Of a stretch of 64,000 bases of DNA, positions 1 to 9,164 are shown piece after piece (the first letter of the stretch is position 1; every line of letters begins with the position of its first letter). A program made the translations under genes and the position numbers. The stretch spans positions 124,001 through 188,000 of the forward strand of contig NZ_JACHXO010000005.1 of NCBI RefSeq assembly GCF_014192155.1, written 5' to 3'. Under the pieces are notes generated by a model. It did not search any database, had not been told where the DNA came from, and worked only from the letters and a program-made list of their open reading frames with translations. This DNA is from Roseateles terrae. GTDB lineage: Bacteria > Pseudomonadota > Gammaproteobacteria > Burkholderiales > Burkholderiaceae_C.

Positions 1-675
1 TCCGCCCAGCAGGACTTTCTGGCCAATGCCGCCCACCAGCTGCGCACGCCGCTCACGTCGCTGCGCACCGAAATCGATCTGGCGCTGCTGGAGCCGCATG
101 ATCCGCAGGTGGAGCCGCTGCTCAAGCGCCTGCAGAAATCAGTGGACCGCAGTGCGCGCCTGGCGCAGCAGATGCTGTCCATCGCCCGAGCCGAAGCCGA
201 AACGCAGCAGCGAGAAGTGCCGCTGGACCTGCGCGACATCGCGGCGCAGGTGGCGGAAGACTGGGTGCCGCGCACCCTGGAAACCGGCATGGACCTGGGC
301 TTTGAGCTGAGCGACGCGCCGGTGCTGGGTCAAGGCTTCCTGCTGCGGGAGCTGCTGGAGAACCTGCTGCACAACAGCCTGAATTACGCCGGCACCGATG
401 CCCGCATCACCGTGCGGACGGGCTCCCGGGATGCGTGGGCATTCCTGGAAGTGGAAGACAACGGCCCCGGCATCCCGCCGGAGGACCGCGCCCGCGCGGT
501 GCAGCGCTTTCAGCGCGGCAGTGAAGCCAAGGCCACCGGCAGCGGGCTGGGACTGGCCATTGCAGTGGACATCGCCCAGCGGCATGGTGGCCGGCTGGAG
601 CTGCTGGATGCCACCTCCGGCCAGGGACTGCGAGTGCGGTTGAGTGTGCCGCAACGGCGCGTCGCGGACGCCTGA
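1..675 (+). CDS. Sensor histidine kinase, C-terminal part (5' end outside window)
   Basis: This is the kinase core of a two-component sensor; the N-terminal sensor and membrane segments lie before base 1. The open frame runs from base 1. It begins with an H-box AHQLRTPLT (phosphoacceptor His is residue 12 of the visible part). An N-box ELLENLLHNSLNYAG, a G1 box VEDNGPGIPPEDR and a G2 box GSGLGLAIA follow, so the dimerisation and HATPase_c domains are complete. The HQLRTPLT form is typical of TctE/QseC-type kinases, and such kinases usually follow an OmpR-type regulator gene, which would be upstream of the window. The partner and the signal cannot be told from here. The convergent gene downstream is a LysR regulator. 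Confidence 0.9.
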   Translation, partial: SAQQDFLANAAHQLRTPLTSLRTEIDLALLEPHDPQVEPLLKRLQKSVDRSARLAQQMLSIARAEAETQQREVPLDLRDIAAQVAEDWVPRTLETGMDLGFELSDAPVLGQGFLLRELLENLLHNSLNYAGTDARITVRTGSRDAWAFLEVEDNGPGIPPEDRARAVQRFQRGSEAKATGSGLGLAIAVDIAQRHGGRLELLDATSGQGLRVRLSVPQRRVADA

Positions 676-748
676 GCCGAGGCAGGGGCGAGGGGGGGCG
701 GCGTGATGGGCGCGTGAGCGGCGATGGTGTGCCGCCCGGCGCCGACCC

Positions 749-1759
749 TCAGGCCGCGCTCAGCACGGCCAGCTTCGCGCCATTCGGCGCGATCGCCTGA
801 TCTTCCGGCGACTGGCCCTTCTCGGCATCGCAGGTGGCAATCAGCTGCTTCTGCCACACGGTGTGACGGGCAAACAGCTCCGCCACCCAGTCCACGAACA
901 CCCGCAGCTTGGTGCTCAGATGCCGGTTGGGCGGATACACCACATACAGCGGCAGCGGATCGGACTCCCAGTCGCAGAGGAAGGGCACCAGCTCGCCCGC
1001 GTCAATGTGCGGCTTGACCATGAAGTAAGGCGCCTGGATCACGCCCAGTCCGGTCAGGCCGGCCGTCATGTAGGCATTGCCGTCATTCACCGACACCTGA
1101 TAGCGGCCATACACCTCATACCGCTGGCCGTTCTTGCTGTAGTCGAACGGGAATCGCTTGCCGGTGCGGGCGGAGAAATAGCTGACGACGAAATGCTGGT
1201 CGGACTCCAGGTCCAGCGGATGCTGCGGAATGCCGTGGCGCCGGATGTATTCCGGTGAAGCGCAGCAGCCGTAGCTCCAGTCGCCAATGCGGCGGGCCAC
1301 CAGCGACTGATCGGTGATTTCACCGCCGCGCACCACGCAGTCGATGTTGTCACTGATCAGATCGACCGGACGGTCGGAAACGCCCAGGTCGATCTGAATG
1401 TCCGGATGCTTTGCATAAAACTCCGGAAGTGCGGGAATGATCAACATCCGCGCCACAGACGACGCCACATCCACCCGGATCCGCCCGCGCGGCGCGGCGC
1501 GTGCATGGGAGACGGAGCCTTCCAGCTCTTCGATGTCGGACAGCAGCCGCGTCACACGGTCGTAATACGCGGCGCCATCGGGCGTCACGCTCACACGCCG
1601 GGTGGTGCGATTGAGCAGCTTCACCTTGAGGTGGTCTTCCAGCGACTGGATCAGCCGGGTGACCGCCGTCTTCGGCAGGTCCAGCGATTCCGCCGCCTTG
1701 GTGAAGGTGCCGGCTTCCACGACGCGGGCAAAAGCCTGCATGGCATTGAGCTTGTCCAT
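749..1759 (-). CDS. LysR-family regulator, CeoR/BpeT-like, divergent from efflux operon
   Basis: 336-residue LysR-type transcription factor. The N-terminal winged helix-turn-helix spans about residues 1-60 (MDKLNAMQAFARVVEAGTF..., TKAAESLDLPKTAVTR), and a substrate-binding domain fills the rest. The chosen ATG at 1759 is preceded by a GGAAGAGGAA ribosome site; a longer open frame reaches 1846 but lacks one. It is transcribed away from the lipase-like gene and the RND pump. In Burkholderia cenocepacia ceoR-llpE-ceoAB-opcM and B. pseudomallei bpeT-llpE-bpeEF-oprC the same layout is found, with the LysR protein controlling the pump. By position and sequence type this is the likely local regulator. 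The effector is unknown; salicylate and pump substrates act in the Burkholderia systems. Confidence 0.85.
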   Translation of the reverse strand: MDKLNAMQAFARVVEAGTFTKAAESLDLPKTAVTRLIQSLEDHLKVKLLNRTTRRVSVTPDGAAYYDRVTRLLSDIEELEGSVSHARAAPRGRIRVDVASSVARMLIIPALPEFYAKHPDIQIDLGVSDRPVDLISDNIDCVVRGGEITDQSLVARRIGDWSYGCCASPEYIRRHGIPQHPLDLESDQHFVVSYFSARTGKRFPFDYSKNGQRYEVYGRYQVSVNDGNAYMTAGLTGLGVIQAPYFMVKPHIDAGELVPFLCDWESDPLPLYVVYPPNRHLSTKLRVFVDWVAELFARHTVWQKQLIATCDAEKGQSPEDQAIAPNGAKLAVLSAA

Positions 1760-1848
1760 CTGCGTTCCTCTTCCAATCTCTGCTGCAGCGATCCGCGCGT
1801 CTGTTGAGCCTGCGCGCGCGTGAGGTCGCCATCCTGCCCGCGTCATTG

Positions 1849-1862
1849 TTTCGCCGGCGAAA
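1849..1862. promoter_or_regulatory. 14-bp perfect palindrome in the LysR/llpE divergent region
   Basis: TTTCGCCGGCGAAA is a perfect palindrome about 90 bp upstream of the LysR start and about 190 bp upstream of llpE. The 291-bp divergent spacer also holds other TTCGC-containing words and is more AT-rich than the flanking genes. LysR proteins bind interrupted dyads of the T-N11-A type, so this is a candidate operator, but binding is only inferred. Confidence 0.4.
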
Positions 1863-2050
1863 TATTGATTCGCGTCGGCAGCCGTTTATCTCGGCGGGCT
1901 GAATCTCTAAATTTCGCTGCATTGCAACATGTTTGCCTGCCCCTTGTCTGCGCAGGCCTTTGCTGTCTGCACAGCCTTTCAAGCAATTCGCCCTGTTTCC
2001 ACGCTCTTTCCTCGCTGTTTCACTTTTTCACCCACCAGGATTCTTCGGTC

Positions 2051-2908
2051 ATGGACGCCCTGCCGCTCACCGCTTGTCACGACGATCTGCTGCCCGCCGG
2101 CGACGGTGTGATGCCGGTGCGTGTCTACAAGGCTGCCAACCGGCGTCCGCAGGCGCCGGTGGTGTTGCATCTGCACGGCGGCGCCTTCACCAGCGGATCG
2201 CTGGAAAGCGGTGCCCTGGTGTCGCAGCTGCTGGCCGAGGCCGGTGCGGTGGTGGTGGATGTGGACTATCCCACCGGGGTGGACCAGGTGTTCCCCACCG
2301 CGCTCAAGGCCATCGATGCGCTGCTGCAAGGCATCTACAAGTCGCGCAGCCGGCTCTCCGGCCGCGGCAGCCCGGTGCTGGTGGCGGGCGAGGAAGCCGG
2401 CGGCAACCTGGCTGCGGCCCTGGCGCTGATGGCGCGGGACCAGGGCCACGGCAAGCTGGCCGGGCAGATCCTGCTGGGCCCGATGCTCAACCCTTGCCTG
2501 GGGACCGCCTCGTTGCGCCGCGCGGAAGCGGGCGACGGTGAATGCCGCTGGACCCACGGCTGGCGCGCCTACCTCGGCCAGTGCGAGGACGGCGACCATC
2601 CCTACGCCGCGCCGGCCTGCACCCAGCGCCTGTCCGGACTGGCCCCCGCGCTGGTGCTCAGCACCGACGACGATCCGATGCGCGACGAAACCGTCGCCTA
2701 CGCCCGGGCCCTGCAGCGCGCCGGTGTCGAGGTGCAGCAAAGCATTCTGCCCGGACCCACCGGCTGGCCCGCCAGCCTGATGCGCCTGCCGTCGCGGGAG
2801 GTGCTGCAACCGCCCTGGGTGCGCGCACTGCGACAGCGCCTGTTTGATTTTCTCCACACCCTCCCGCCGCTGGGGTCCTCACGCGGCTCACGTCCTCAAC
2901 CCACCTGA
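2051..2908 (+). CDS. llpE: LlpE-like alpha/beta-hydrolase-fold protein, catalytic Ser and His absent
   Basis: 285-residue protein of the hormone-sensitive-lipase-like alpha/beta hydrolase type, first gene of the efflux operon. The oxyanion HGG is present at residues 42-44 (HLHGGAFTSGS). The nucleophile elbow, normally GDSAGG, reads GEEAGG (113-118), so Glu115 stands where the catalytic Ser should be. The acid region DDDPMRDE (206-213) is kept. The usual C-terminal His (xHGF) region reads PGPTGWPAS, with no His. This predicts a non-hydrolytic protein. The start ATG has an AGGA at 2037-2040; upstream in-frame codons lack a ribosome site. It corresponds by position to llpE of the Burkholderia ceo/bpe operons, whose function is unclear. 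No signal peptide is visible. Confidence 0.75.
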   Translation: MDALPLTACHDDLLPAGDGVMPVRVYKAANRRPQAPVVLHLHGGAFTSGSLESGALVSQLLAEAGAVVVDVDYPTGVDQVFPTALKAIDALLQGIYKSRSRLSGRGSPVLVAGEEAGGNLAAALALMARDQGHGKLAGQILLGPMLNPCLGTASLRRAEAGDGECRWTHGWRAYLGQCEDGDHPYAAPACTQRLSGLAPALVLSTDDDPMRDETVAYARALQRAGVEVQQSILPGPTGWPASLMRLPSREVLQPPWVRALRQRLFDFLHTLPPLGSSRGSRPQPT

Positions 2909-3049
2909 GGGAGCCTGGCGTCCTCTCCCCAGGGACCTGCAGTACGCGTCCCCCCGTCACGGCCGCCGCACCTGAAACGTCTCATCACCATCGTCCCGAA
3001 CAGTCAGAACCGTTCAGAACAGTCCCGCATCGTCTACGGAGTCACAACA

Positions 3050-4282
3050 ATGAAACACCTGCTCAGCCGCCAGCGTCCGCTGGCCTTGACCGCCACCTCC
3101 ATCACCGCCATGGCCGCCGTGGTGGCCGCCGCTGTGGTCGGCCTGCACAGCCAGCAGGCGGAAGCCAATCCGCCCGCCGCCGCGCCCCAAGCCATTCCCG
3201 TGTCGGTGGCCACCGTCACCAGCCAGGACGTGGCGGCCTGGGAAGAGTTCTCCGGCCGCCTGGAGGCGGTGGAGCGTGTGGATGTGCGCTCCCGCGTGGC
3301 CGGCGCGGTGCAGTCGGTGCACTTCCGCGAAGGCTCGCTGGTCAAGGCCGGCGAACTGCTGATCACCATCGACCCGGCGCCGTTCCAGGCGGAAGTGGAC
3401 CGCGCCGATGCGCAGGTCGTCGCCGCCCAGGCCCGGGTGAGCTATACCAGGAGCGAGCTGGAGCGCTCCAACCGTCTGTGGAGCGAGCACGCCATCGCCC
3501 AGCGTGAGCTGGACGAACGCAGCAACGCGGCACGGGAAGCCGAGGCCAACCTGCGCGCGGCCCAGGCCGCACTGCAGTCGGCCCGTCTGAACCTCGGCTA
3601 CACCCAGGTCCGCGCACCGGTGGCGGGCCGTGTCGGCCGCATCGAAGTCACCCAGGGCAACCTGGTGGCGGCCGGTCCGGGCGCGCCGGTGCTGACGACG
3701 CTGGTGTCGGTGAGCCCCATCTACGCCAGCTTCGATGCCGACGAGCGCACCGTGGCCCGCGCCCTCGCCGACCTGCCCGGCGGCGCCGGTGCCCGCAGCC
3801 AGCTGGACAAGGTGCCGGTGCAGATCGGCACTGCCGGCACCAGCGACACGCCCTACACCGGCCGTCTGCAACTGGTGGACAACCAGGTGGACGCCCGCAG
3901 CGGCACCGTTCGTGTGCGTGCCGTGCTGGACAACAAGGACGGCGCCCTCATGCCCGGTCAGTTCGCCCGCATCCGCCTGGGGCAGTCCAAGAGCCGTCCG
4001 GTGCTGCTCGTCAATGAGCGCGCTGTCGGCACCGATCAGAACAAGCGTTTCGTGATGGTCGTGAACAAGGACAACACCCTGGCCTACCGCGAGGTGCAAC
4101 TCGGCGCGAACGTCGATGGCCTGCGCATCGTCAATGCCGGCCTGCAGGCGAATGAGCGTGTGGTCGTCAACGGTCTGCAGCGGGTGCGCCCCGGCGCCCT
4201 GGTGCAGCCGCAGATGGTGCCGATGAACGCCAAGACCGAACTTCAGGCCAAGGACAGCACCGGCAAGGCCGACAAGTCCTGA
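3050..4282 (+). CDS. ceoA: RND efflux periplasmic adaptor (membrane fusion protein)
   Basis: 410-residue adaptor joining an inner-membrane RND pump to an outer-membrane channel. The N-terminus has a hydrophobic export/anchor segment of about residues 10-32, then a barrel-sandwich half (ATVTSQDVAAWEEFSGRLEAV, VDVRSRVAGAVQSVHFREGSLVKAGELL). A coiled-coil hairpin spans about 100-170 and is rich in Ala, Glu and Arg. The second lipoyl half (LGYTQVRAPVAGRVGR) and beta-barrel domains reach about residue 380. It lies 141 bp after llpE and 108 bp before the pump gene. The family is MexE/BpeE/CeoA; the symbol is assigned from context and is tentative. Confidence 0.92.
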   Translation: MKHLLSRQRPLALTATSITAMAAVVAAAVVGLHSQQAEANPPAAAPQAIPVSVATVTSQDVAAWEEFSGRLEAVERVDVRSRVAGAVQSVHFREGSLVKAGELLITIDPAPFQAEVDRADAQVVAAQARVSYTRSELERSNRLWSEHAIAQRELDERSNAAREAEANLRAAQAALQSARLNLGYTQVRAPVAGRVGRIEVTQGNLVAAGPGAPVLTTLVSVSPIYASFDADERTVARALADLPGGAGARSQLDKVPVQIGTAGTSDTPYTGRLQLVDNQVDARSGTVRVRAVLDNKDGALMPGQFARIRLGQSKSRPVLLVNERAVGTDQNKRFVMVVNKDNTLAYREVQLGANVDGLRIVNAGLQANERVVVNGLQRVRPGALVQPQMVPMNAKTELQAKDSTGKADKS

Positions 4283-4303
4283 TCTGACAGCCGCCCCCGA
4301 GTC

Positions 4304-4346
4304 CCCACGCATCGCCGCGGACCTCGCGTCCGCCCGATGCGGTGGG
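4304..4346 (+). other. Strong RNA hairpin between adaptor and pump genes
   Basis: A long interrupted stem sits in the 108-bp spacer. CGCATCG (4308-4314) pairs with CGATGCG (4335-4341), GCGGAC (4317-4322) pairs with GTCCGC (4328-4333) around the loop CTCGC, and outer CCCA/TGGG pairs extend it past a one-base bulge. No T-run follows, so it is not a classical terminator. It could affect mRNA processing, stability or relative expression of the pump subunits. Confidence 0.55.
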
Positions 4347-4390
4347 CGAGCTTTGGCCGCTGATTTATTCCGCTGTCTAGAAAGACTGCC

Positions 4391-7300
4391 ATGAATCTCT
4401 CCAAATTCTTCATCGACCGCCCGATCTTCGCGGGTGTGTTGTCGGTGCTGATCTTCGTCGCGGGCCTGCTGGCGCTGCGGGTGCTGCCGATTTCGGAATA
4501 TCCGGAAGTGGTGCCGCCGCAGGTCGTGGTGCGGGCCCAGTATCCCGGCGCCAACCCCAAGGTGATTGCCGAAGCGGTGGCCACGCCGCTGGAAGAAGCC
4601 ATCAACGGCGTGGAAGGCATGCTCTACATGGGCAGCCAGGCCAACACCGACGGCAACATGACGCTGACGGTGACCTTCAAGCTGGGCACCGACCCGGACA
4701 AGGCGCAGCAGCTGGTGCAGAACCGGGTGTCGCAGGCCGAGCCGCGCCTGCCCGAGGAAGTGCGCCGACTGGGCCTGACCACCGTCAAGAGCAGTCCCGA
4801 CCTGACGATGGTGGTGCACTTGCTGTCGCCCAACGACCGCTATGACATGACCTACCTGCGCAACTACGCGGTGCTCAATGTCAAGGACCGCCTGGCGCGT
4901 ATCGCCGGTGTGGGCCAGGTGCAGCTGTTCGGCTCCGGCGACTATTCGATGCGCGTCTGGCTGGACCCGCAGAAGGTGGCCGAGCATGGCCTGAGCGCCA
5001 ATGACGTGGTGCAAGCCATCCGCGAGCAGAACGTCCAGGCCGCCGCCGGCGTGGTGGGGGCCTCCCCCGGCCTGCAGGGCATCGACCTGCAGCTGCCGGT
5101 GAATGCGCAGGGCCGCCTCAAGAATGAGGAAGAGTTCGGCGACATCATCGTCAAGACCGGCAGCAACGGCCAGGTCACGCGTCTGCGCGATCTGGGCCGC
5201 ATCGAGCTGGGTGCCGCTGAATATGCGCTGCGCTCGCTGCTGGACAACAAGTCCGCCGTGGCGATCCCCATCTTCCAGGCGCCGGGCTCCAACGCCATCG
5301 AAATCTCCAACAACGTGCGGGCCACGATGGCGGAGCTGAAGAAGTCGATGCCCGAAGGCGTGAGCTACGAAATCGTCTATGACCCGACGCAGTTCGTGCG
5401 GGCCTCGATCGAATCGGTGGTGCACACGCTGCTGGAAGCCGTCGCCCTGGTGGTGCTGGTGGTGATCCTGTTCCTGCAGACCTGGCGCGCCTCGATCATC
5501 CCGCTGCTGGCCGTGCCGGTGTCGATCATCGGCACCTTTGCGGTGATGCATGCCTTCGGCTTCTCGATCAATGCGCTGTCGCTGTTCGGCCTGGTGCTGG
5601 CCATCGGTATCGTGGTGGACGACGCCATCGTGGTGGTGGAGAACGTCGAGCGCAACATTGAAGCGGGGTTGAGTCCGCGTGCGGCGACCTACCGTGCAAT
5701 GAAGGAAGTGTCCGGCCCGATCATCGCGATTGCGCTGGTGCTGGTGGCGGTGTTCGTGCCGCTGGCCTTCATCACCGGCCTGACCGGCCAGTTCTACCGT
5801 CAGTTCGCGCTGACCATCGCGATGTCCACCGTGATCTCCGCGGTGAACTCGCTGACCCTGTCGCCGGCCCTGGCCGCCATGCTGCTCAAGGGCCATGACG
5901 AACCCAAGGACTGGTTGACCCGTGCGATGGACCGGTTGCTGGGCCGCTTCTTCGGCGGTTTCAACCGCCTGTTCAATCGCGGCGCCAAGGCCTACAGCGG
6001 CGGCGTGACGCGGGTGATCGGCCGCAAGGCGGTCATGCTGCTGATCTATGCAGCGCTGGTCGCGGTGACGGTGGGCCTGTTCAAGGTGGTGCCCGGTGGC
6101 TTCGTGCCGGCGCAGGACAAGCAGTACCTGATCGGTTTTGCGCAGCTGCCGGACGGTGCCACGCTGGACCGCACGGAAGAGGTGATCCGCCGCATGAGCG
6201 ACATCGCCACCAAGACCCCCGGCGTGGACCATGCCGTGGCCTTCCCCGGCCTGTCGATCAACGGCTTCACCAACAGCTCCAACTCGGGCATCGTCTTCGC
6301 CACCCTCAAGCCGTTTGACGAGCGTACTGGCAAGGGCCTGTCGGCCGGTGAGATCGCGGGCAACCTGAACGGCCAGTTCGCCGGGAAGATCGAAGACGCG
6401 TTCGTGGTGATGTTCCCGCCCCCGCCGGTGCAGGGCCTGGGCACGACCGGTGGCTTCAAGCTGCAGCTGGAAGATCGCGGCGGCCTCGGCTACGAAGCGC
6501 TGGACGGCGCAGTCAAGGCCTTCATGGCCAAGGCCTCGCAGGCGCCGGAGCTGGCCGGTCTGTTCACCAGCTACCAGGTGAATGTGCCGCAGCTGTATGC
6601 CGACCTGGACCGTACCAAGGCCCGTCAGCTGGGCGTGGCGGTGACCGACGTGTTCGACACGATGCAGATCTACCTCGGTAGCCTGTATGTGAACGACTTC
6701 AACAAGTTTGGCCGCACCTACACCGTGCGGGTGCAGGCGGACGCACCGTTCCGTGCCCGTGCCGAGGACATCGGCCAGCTCAAGGTGCGGTCGAACTCCG
6801 GCGAGATGGTGCCGCTGTCGGCACTGATGAAGATCGAGCCGAGCTTCGGCCCGGAACGCGCGATGCGCTACAACGGCTTCCTGTCCGCTGACATCAACGG
6901 TGGCCCGGCCCCCGGTTTCTCGACCGGCCAGGCGCAGGACGCGATTGCACGCATTGCCGCCGAGACGCTGCCCCCGGGCATCAGCTATGAATGGACCGAG
7001 CTGACCTATCAGGAAATCCTGGCTGGCAATTCCGCGCTGTGGGTCTTCCCGCTCGCCATCCTGCTGGTGTTCCTGGTGCTGGCGGCCCAGTATGAAAGCC
7101 TGTCCTTGCCGGTGGCCATCATCCTGATCGTGCCGATGGGCCTGCTGGCCGCCATGACCGGCGTCTGGCTCAGCCATGGGGACAACAACGTCTTCACCCA
7201 GATCGGGTTGATCGTGCTGGTGGGGCTGTCGGCGAAGAACGCGATCCTGATCGTGGAATTCGCCCGGGAGCTGGAGTTTGCGGGGCGCACGCCCTTGCAG

Positions 7301-7648
7301 GCCGCGATTGAAGCCAGCCGTCTGCGTCTGCGTCCGATCCTGATGACCTCGATGGCCTTCGTGATGGGTGTGCTGCCGCTGGTGCTGGCGCATGGCGCCG
7401 GTGCGGAGATGCGCAATGCGATGGGCGTGGCGGTGTTCGCCGGGATGATCGGTGTGACGGCCTTCGGCCTGTTCCTCACGCCGGTGTTCTATGTGCTGAT
7501 GCGTCGCCTCTCGGGCAACCGTCCGCTGAAGCAGCATGGCGACCATCTGGAAGCCTTTGCCCAGCCGGAGCAGGGGGCGGGCCATGACTTCGGTGCTGGC
7601 GCTGGCGCGCATCCGCACCCCGCGGCGCCCCGCCATGAGCATGACTGA
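4391..7648 (+). CDS. ceoB: RND multidrug efflux pump, inner-membrane permease (MexF/CeoB type)
   Basis: 1085-residue proton-driven tripartite drug exporter of the HAE1 family. The N-terminus MNLSKFFIDRPIFAGVLS and the porter-domain start (LRVLPISEYPEVVPPQVVV) are characteristic of MexF/BpeF/CeoB. Transmembrane helices are visible near residues 10-30, 340-500, 540-560 and 870-1035. TM4 carries the paired acidic proton-relay residues in GIVVDDAIVVVENVER. The length fits the family (about 1050), with a short Gly/His-rich tail after the last helix. In Burkholderia this class exports chloramphenicol, trimethoprim and fluoroquinolones; the substrates here are unknown. A large open frame on the opposite strand of this gene is a codon-bias shadow. 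Confidence 0.95.
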   Translation: MNLSKFFIDRPIFAGVLSVLIFVAGLLALRVLPISEYPEVVPPQVVVRAQYPGANPKVIAEAVATPLEEAINGVEGMLYMGSQANTDGNMTLTVTFKLGTDPDKAQQLVQNRVSQAEPRLPEEVRRLGLTTVKSSPDLTMVVHLLSPNDRYDMTYLRNYAVLNVKDRLARIAGVGQVQLFGSGDYSMRVWLDPQKVAEHGLSANDVVQAIREQNVQAAAGVVGASPGLQGIDLQLPVNAQGRLKNEEEFGDIIVKTGSNGQVTRLRDLGRIELGAAEYALRSLLDNKSAVAIPIFQAPGSNAIEISNNVRATMAELKKSMPEGVSYEIVYDPTQFVRASIESVVHTLLEAVALVVLVVILFLQTWRASIIPLLAVPVSIIGTFAVMHAFGFSINALSLFGLVLAIGIVVDDAIVVVENVERNIEAGLSPRAATYRAMKEVSGPIIAIALVLVAVFVPLAFITGLTGQFYRQFALTIAMSTVISAVNSLTLSPALAAMLLKGHDEPKDWLTRAMDRLLGRFFGGFNRLFNRGAKAYSGGVTRVIGRKAVMLLIYAALVAVTVGLFKVVPGGFVPAQDKQYLIGFAQLPDGATLDRTEEVIRRMSDIATKTPGVDHAVAFPGLSINGFTNSSNSGIVFATLKPFDERTGKGLSAGEIAGNLNGQFAGKIEDAFVVMFPPPPVQGLGTTGGFKLQLEDRGGLGYEALDGAVKAFMAKASQAPELAGLFTSYQVNVPQLYADLDRTKARQLGVAVTDVFDTMQIYLGSLYVNDFNKFGRTYTVRVQADAPFRARAEDIGQLKVRSNSGEMVPLSALMKIEPSFGPERAMRYNGFLSADINGGPAPGFSTGQAQDAIARIAAETLPPGISYEWTELTYQEILAGNSALWVFPLAILLVFLVLAAQYESLSLPVAIILIVPMGLLAAMTGVWLSHGDNNVFTQIGLIVLVGLSAKNAILIVEFARELEFAGRTPLQAAIEASRLRLRPILMTSMAFVMGVLPLVLAHGAGAEMRNAMGVAVFAGMIGVTAFGLFLTPVFYVLMRRLSGNRPLKQHGDHLEAFAQPEQGAGHDFGAGAGAHPHPAAPRHEHD

Positions 7649-7684
7649 GTACGGCCGCTTTGCAGATCAACAAGGATTTCTGCC

Positions 7685-9106
7685 ATGAAACTGATGATGA
7701 CTACGCTGCTGGCGGCCCTGGTGCTGGCCGGTTGCGCCACGCCGCCGCCGATCGATGAATCGCGCCTGCCGGCGACCCCGGCAGCCTTCAAGACGCTCCA
7801 GGGTCCACAGGGCAGTGCCCCGGTGGCCGACGGCCGCTGGGCCGTGGTGCCGCCGTCGGATGCCGAGCCGCGCGGTGACTGGTGGCTCGCTTTCGGCGAC
7901 GCCCAGCTGAACGACCTGGAGCAGCGGGCGCTGCGCAACAACACCGACCTGCAATCGGCCGCCGCGCGGCTGGCGCAGGCCCGGGCGCTGTCCCGCAGTG
8001 CCGATGCCGACCGCCTGCCACAGGTGGGTGCCAATGCCGGGGCTTACCGCGGCACGACGGCCGGGCAGGGACCGGCGGTCACGCCGCTGTACCGGGCCGG
8101 ACTGACGGCCAGCTGGGAGGCGGACCTGTCCGGCCGCCTGACGCAGGCCAGCCGTGCTGCACGGCTCGACACCCAGGCCCGTGAAGCGCTGCTGCAAAGC
8201 ACGCGGCTGATGGTGCAGGCGGACGTGGCGCAGACCTATCTGTCGCTGCGCTTCACCGACCAGGAACGGCGGCTGGTGCGTGACACCGTGGCGGCCTATC
8301 GCGAGACGCTGGCCTTGACGCAGCGCCGTTATCAGGCCGGCGACGTGGCGGAGCTGGATCTGGCGCGGGTGCAGGCCGAGGTGGCTTCCACCGAAGCCGA
8401 AGCCGTGGCGCTGGACCGCCGCCGTGCGCAGCTGGAGAACGCGCTGGCGGTGCTGCTGGGCGAGCCGGCCTCCGGCTTCTCGCTGGCCGAGGCGCAAGAC
8501 CTGGCCGCGCTGCCGGCGATTCCGGCCGGCCTGCCGAGCGCGGTGCTGGCGCGGCGTCCCGACGTCGCGGCGGCCCAGCGCAGCCTGCTGGCGGCCCAGG
8601 CGCGTGTGGGCGTGGCCCAGGCGGCCTGGTTCCCCAGCCTGGCGCTTACGGCTACCGGTGGTTATGCCTCGCCGGAACTGAGCGATGTGTTCAAGTGGTC
8701 GGCGCGCGCCTGGTCGGTCGATGCGCTGCTGTCGCTGCCGCTGTTTGACGGCGGCCGTCGCAAGGCGGGTATCGAATCGGCGCAGGCGGGCCTGGACCTG
8801 GCGATGGCGGACTATCGCCAGCAGTTGCTGCAGGCGCTGCGTGAAGTGGAAGACAGCCTGAGCGGGCTGCAACTGCTGTCCCGGCAATCGGAGGTGCAGG
8901 CGCAGGCGGTGGACGCGGCTTCGCGTGCCACGGCGCTGTCGGACGCCCGCTATCGCAATGGCTTCATCAGCCAGCTGGATCTGCTGGATGCCCGCCGCAG
9001 CGAGCTGCGCAACCGCCGTGTGGCGCTGCAGGTGCAGGCCGAGCAGTATCAGGCCACGGTGGGGCTGGTCCGCGCCCTGGGCGGCGGCTGGACGCCGGCC
9101 GGCTGA
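7685..9106 (+). CDS. opcM: Outer-membrane efflux lipoprotein (NodT/OprM family)
   Basis: 473-residue outer-membrane channel subunit of the pump. It has a lipoprotein signal peptide (LVLAGC at about residues 13-18, lipid on Cys) followed by two OEP repeats forming the alpha/beta barrel. Typical family words are WWLAFGDAQLNDLEQRAL, YRAGLTASWEADLSG, RYQAGDVAELDLARV and, near the C-terminus, ARYRNGFISQLDLLDA. An AAGGA ribosome site lies 8 bp before the ATG. It is the last gene of the operon and is followed by a clear terminator. The symbol is assigned by position relative to the Burkholderia ceo operon. Confidence 0.93.
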   Translation: MKLMMTTLLAALVLAGCATPPPIDESRLPATPAAFKTLQGPQGSAPVADGRWAVVPPSDAEPRGDWWLAFGDAQLNDLEQRALRNNTDLQSAAARLAQARALSRSADADRLPQVGANAGAYRGTTAGQGPAVTPLYRAGLTASWEADLSGRLTQASRAARLDTQAREALLQSTRLMVQADVAQTYLSLRFTDQERRLVRDTVAAYRETLALTQRRYQAGDVAELDLARVQAEVASTEAEAVALDRRRAQLENALAVLLGEPASGFSLAEAQDLAALPAIPAGLPSAVLARRPDVAAAQRSLLAAQARVGVAQAAWFPSLALTATGGYASPELSDVFKWSARAWSVDALLSLPLFDGGRRKAGIESAQAGLDLAMADYRQQLLQALREVEDSLSGLQLLSRQSEVQAQAVDAASRATALSDARYRNGFISQLDLLDARRSELRNRRVALQVQAEQYQATVGLVRALGGGWTPAG

Positions 9107-9164
9107 TGCCCTGACCCTTCTTGTGCAGGACTCCTGGGGCTGGCCAACGCCCCAGGGATGTGTT

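Noticed and set aside
3014..7642. Very long open frame (1542 codons) on the minus strand opposite the efflux genes
   Set aside because: The product is His/Gln/Arg-rich with no recognisable domain, and the plus strand holds textbook adaptor and RND pump genes. It is a shadow caused by the GC-rich codon pattern.
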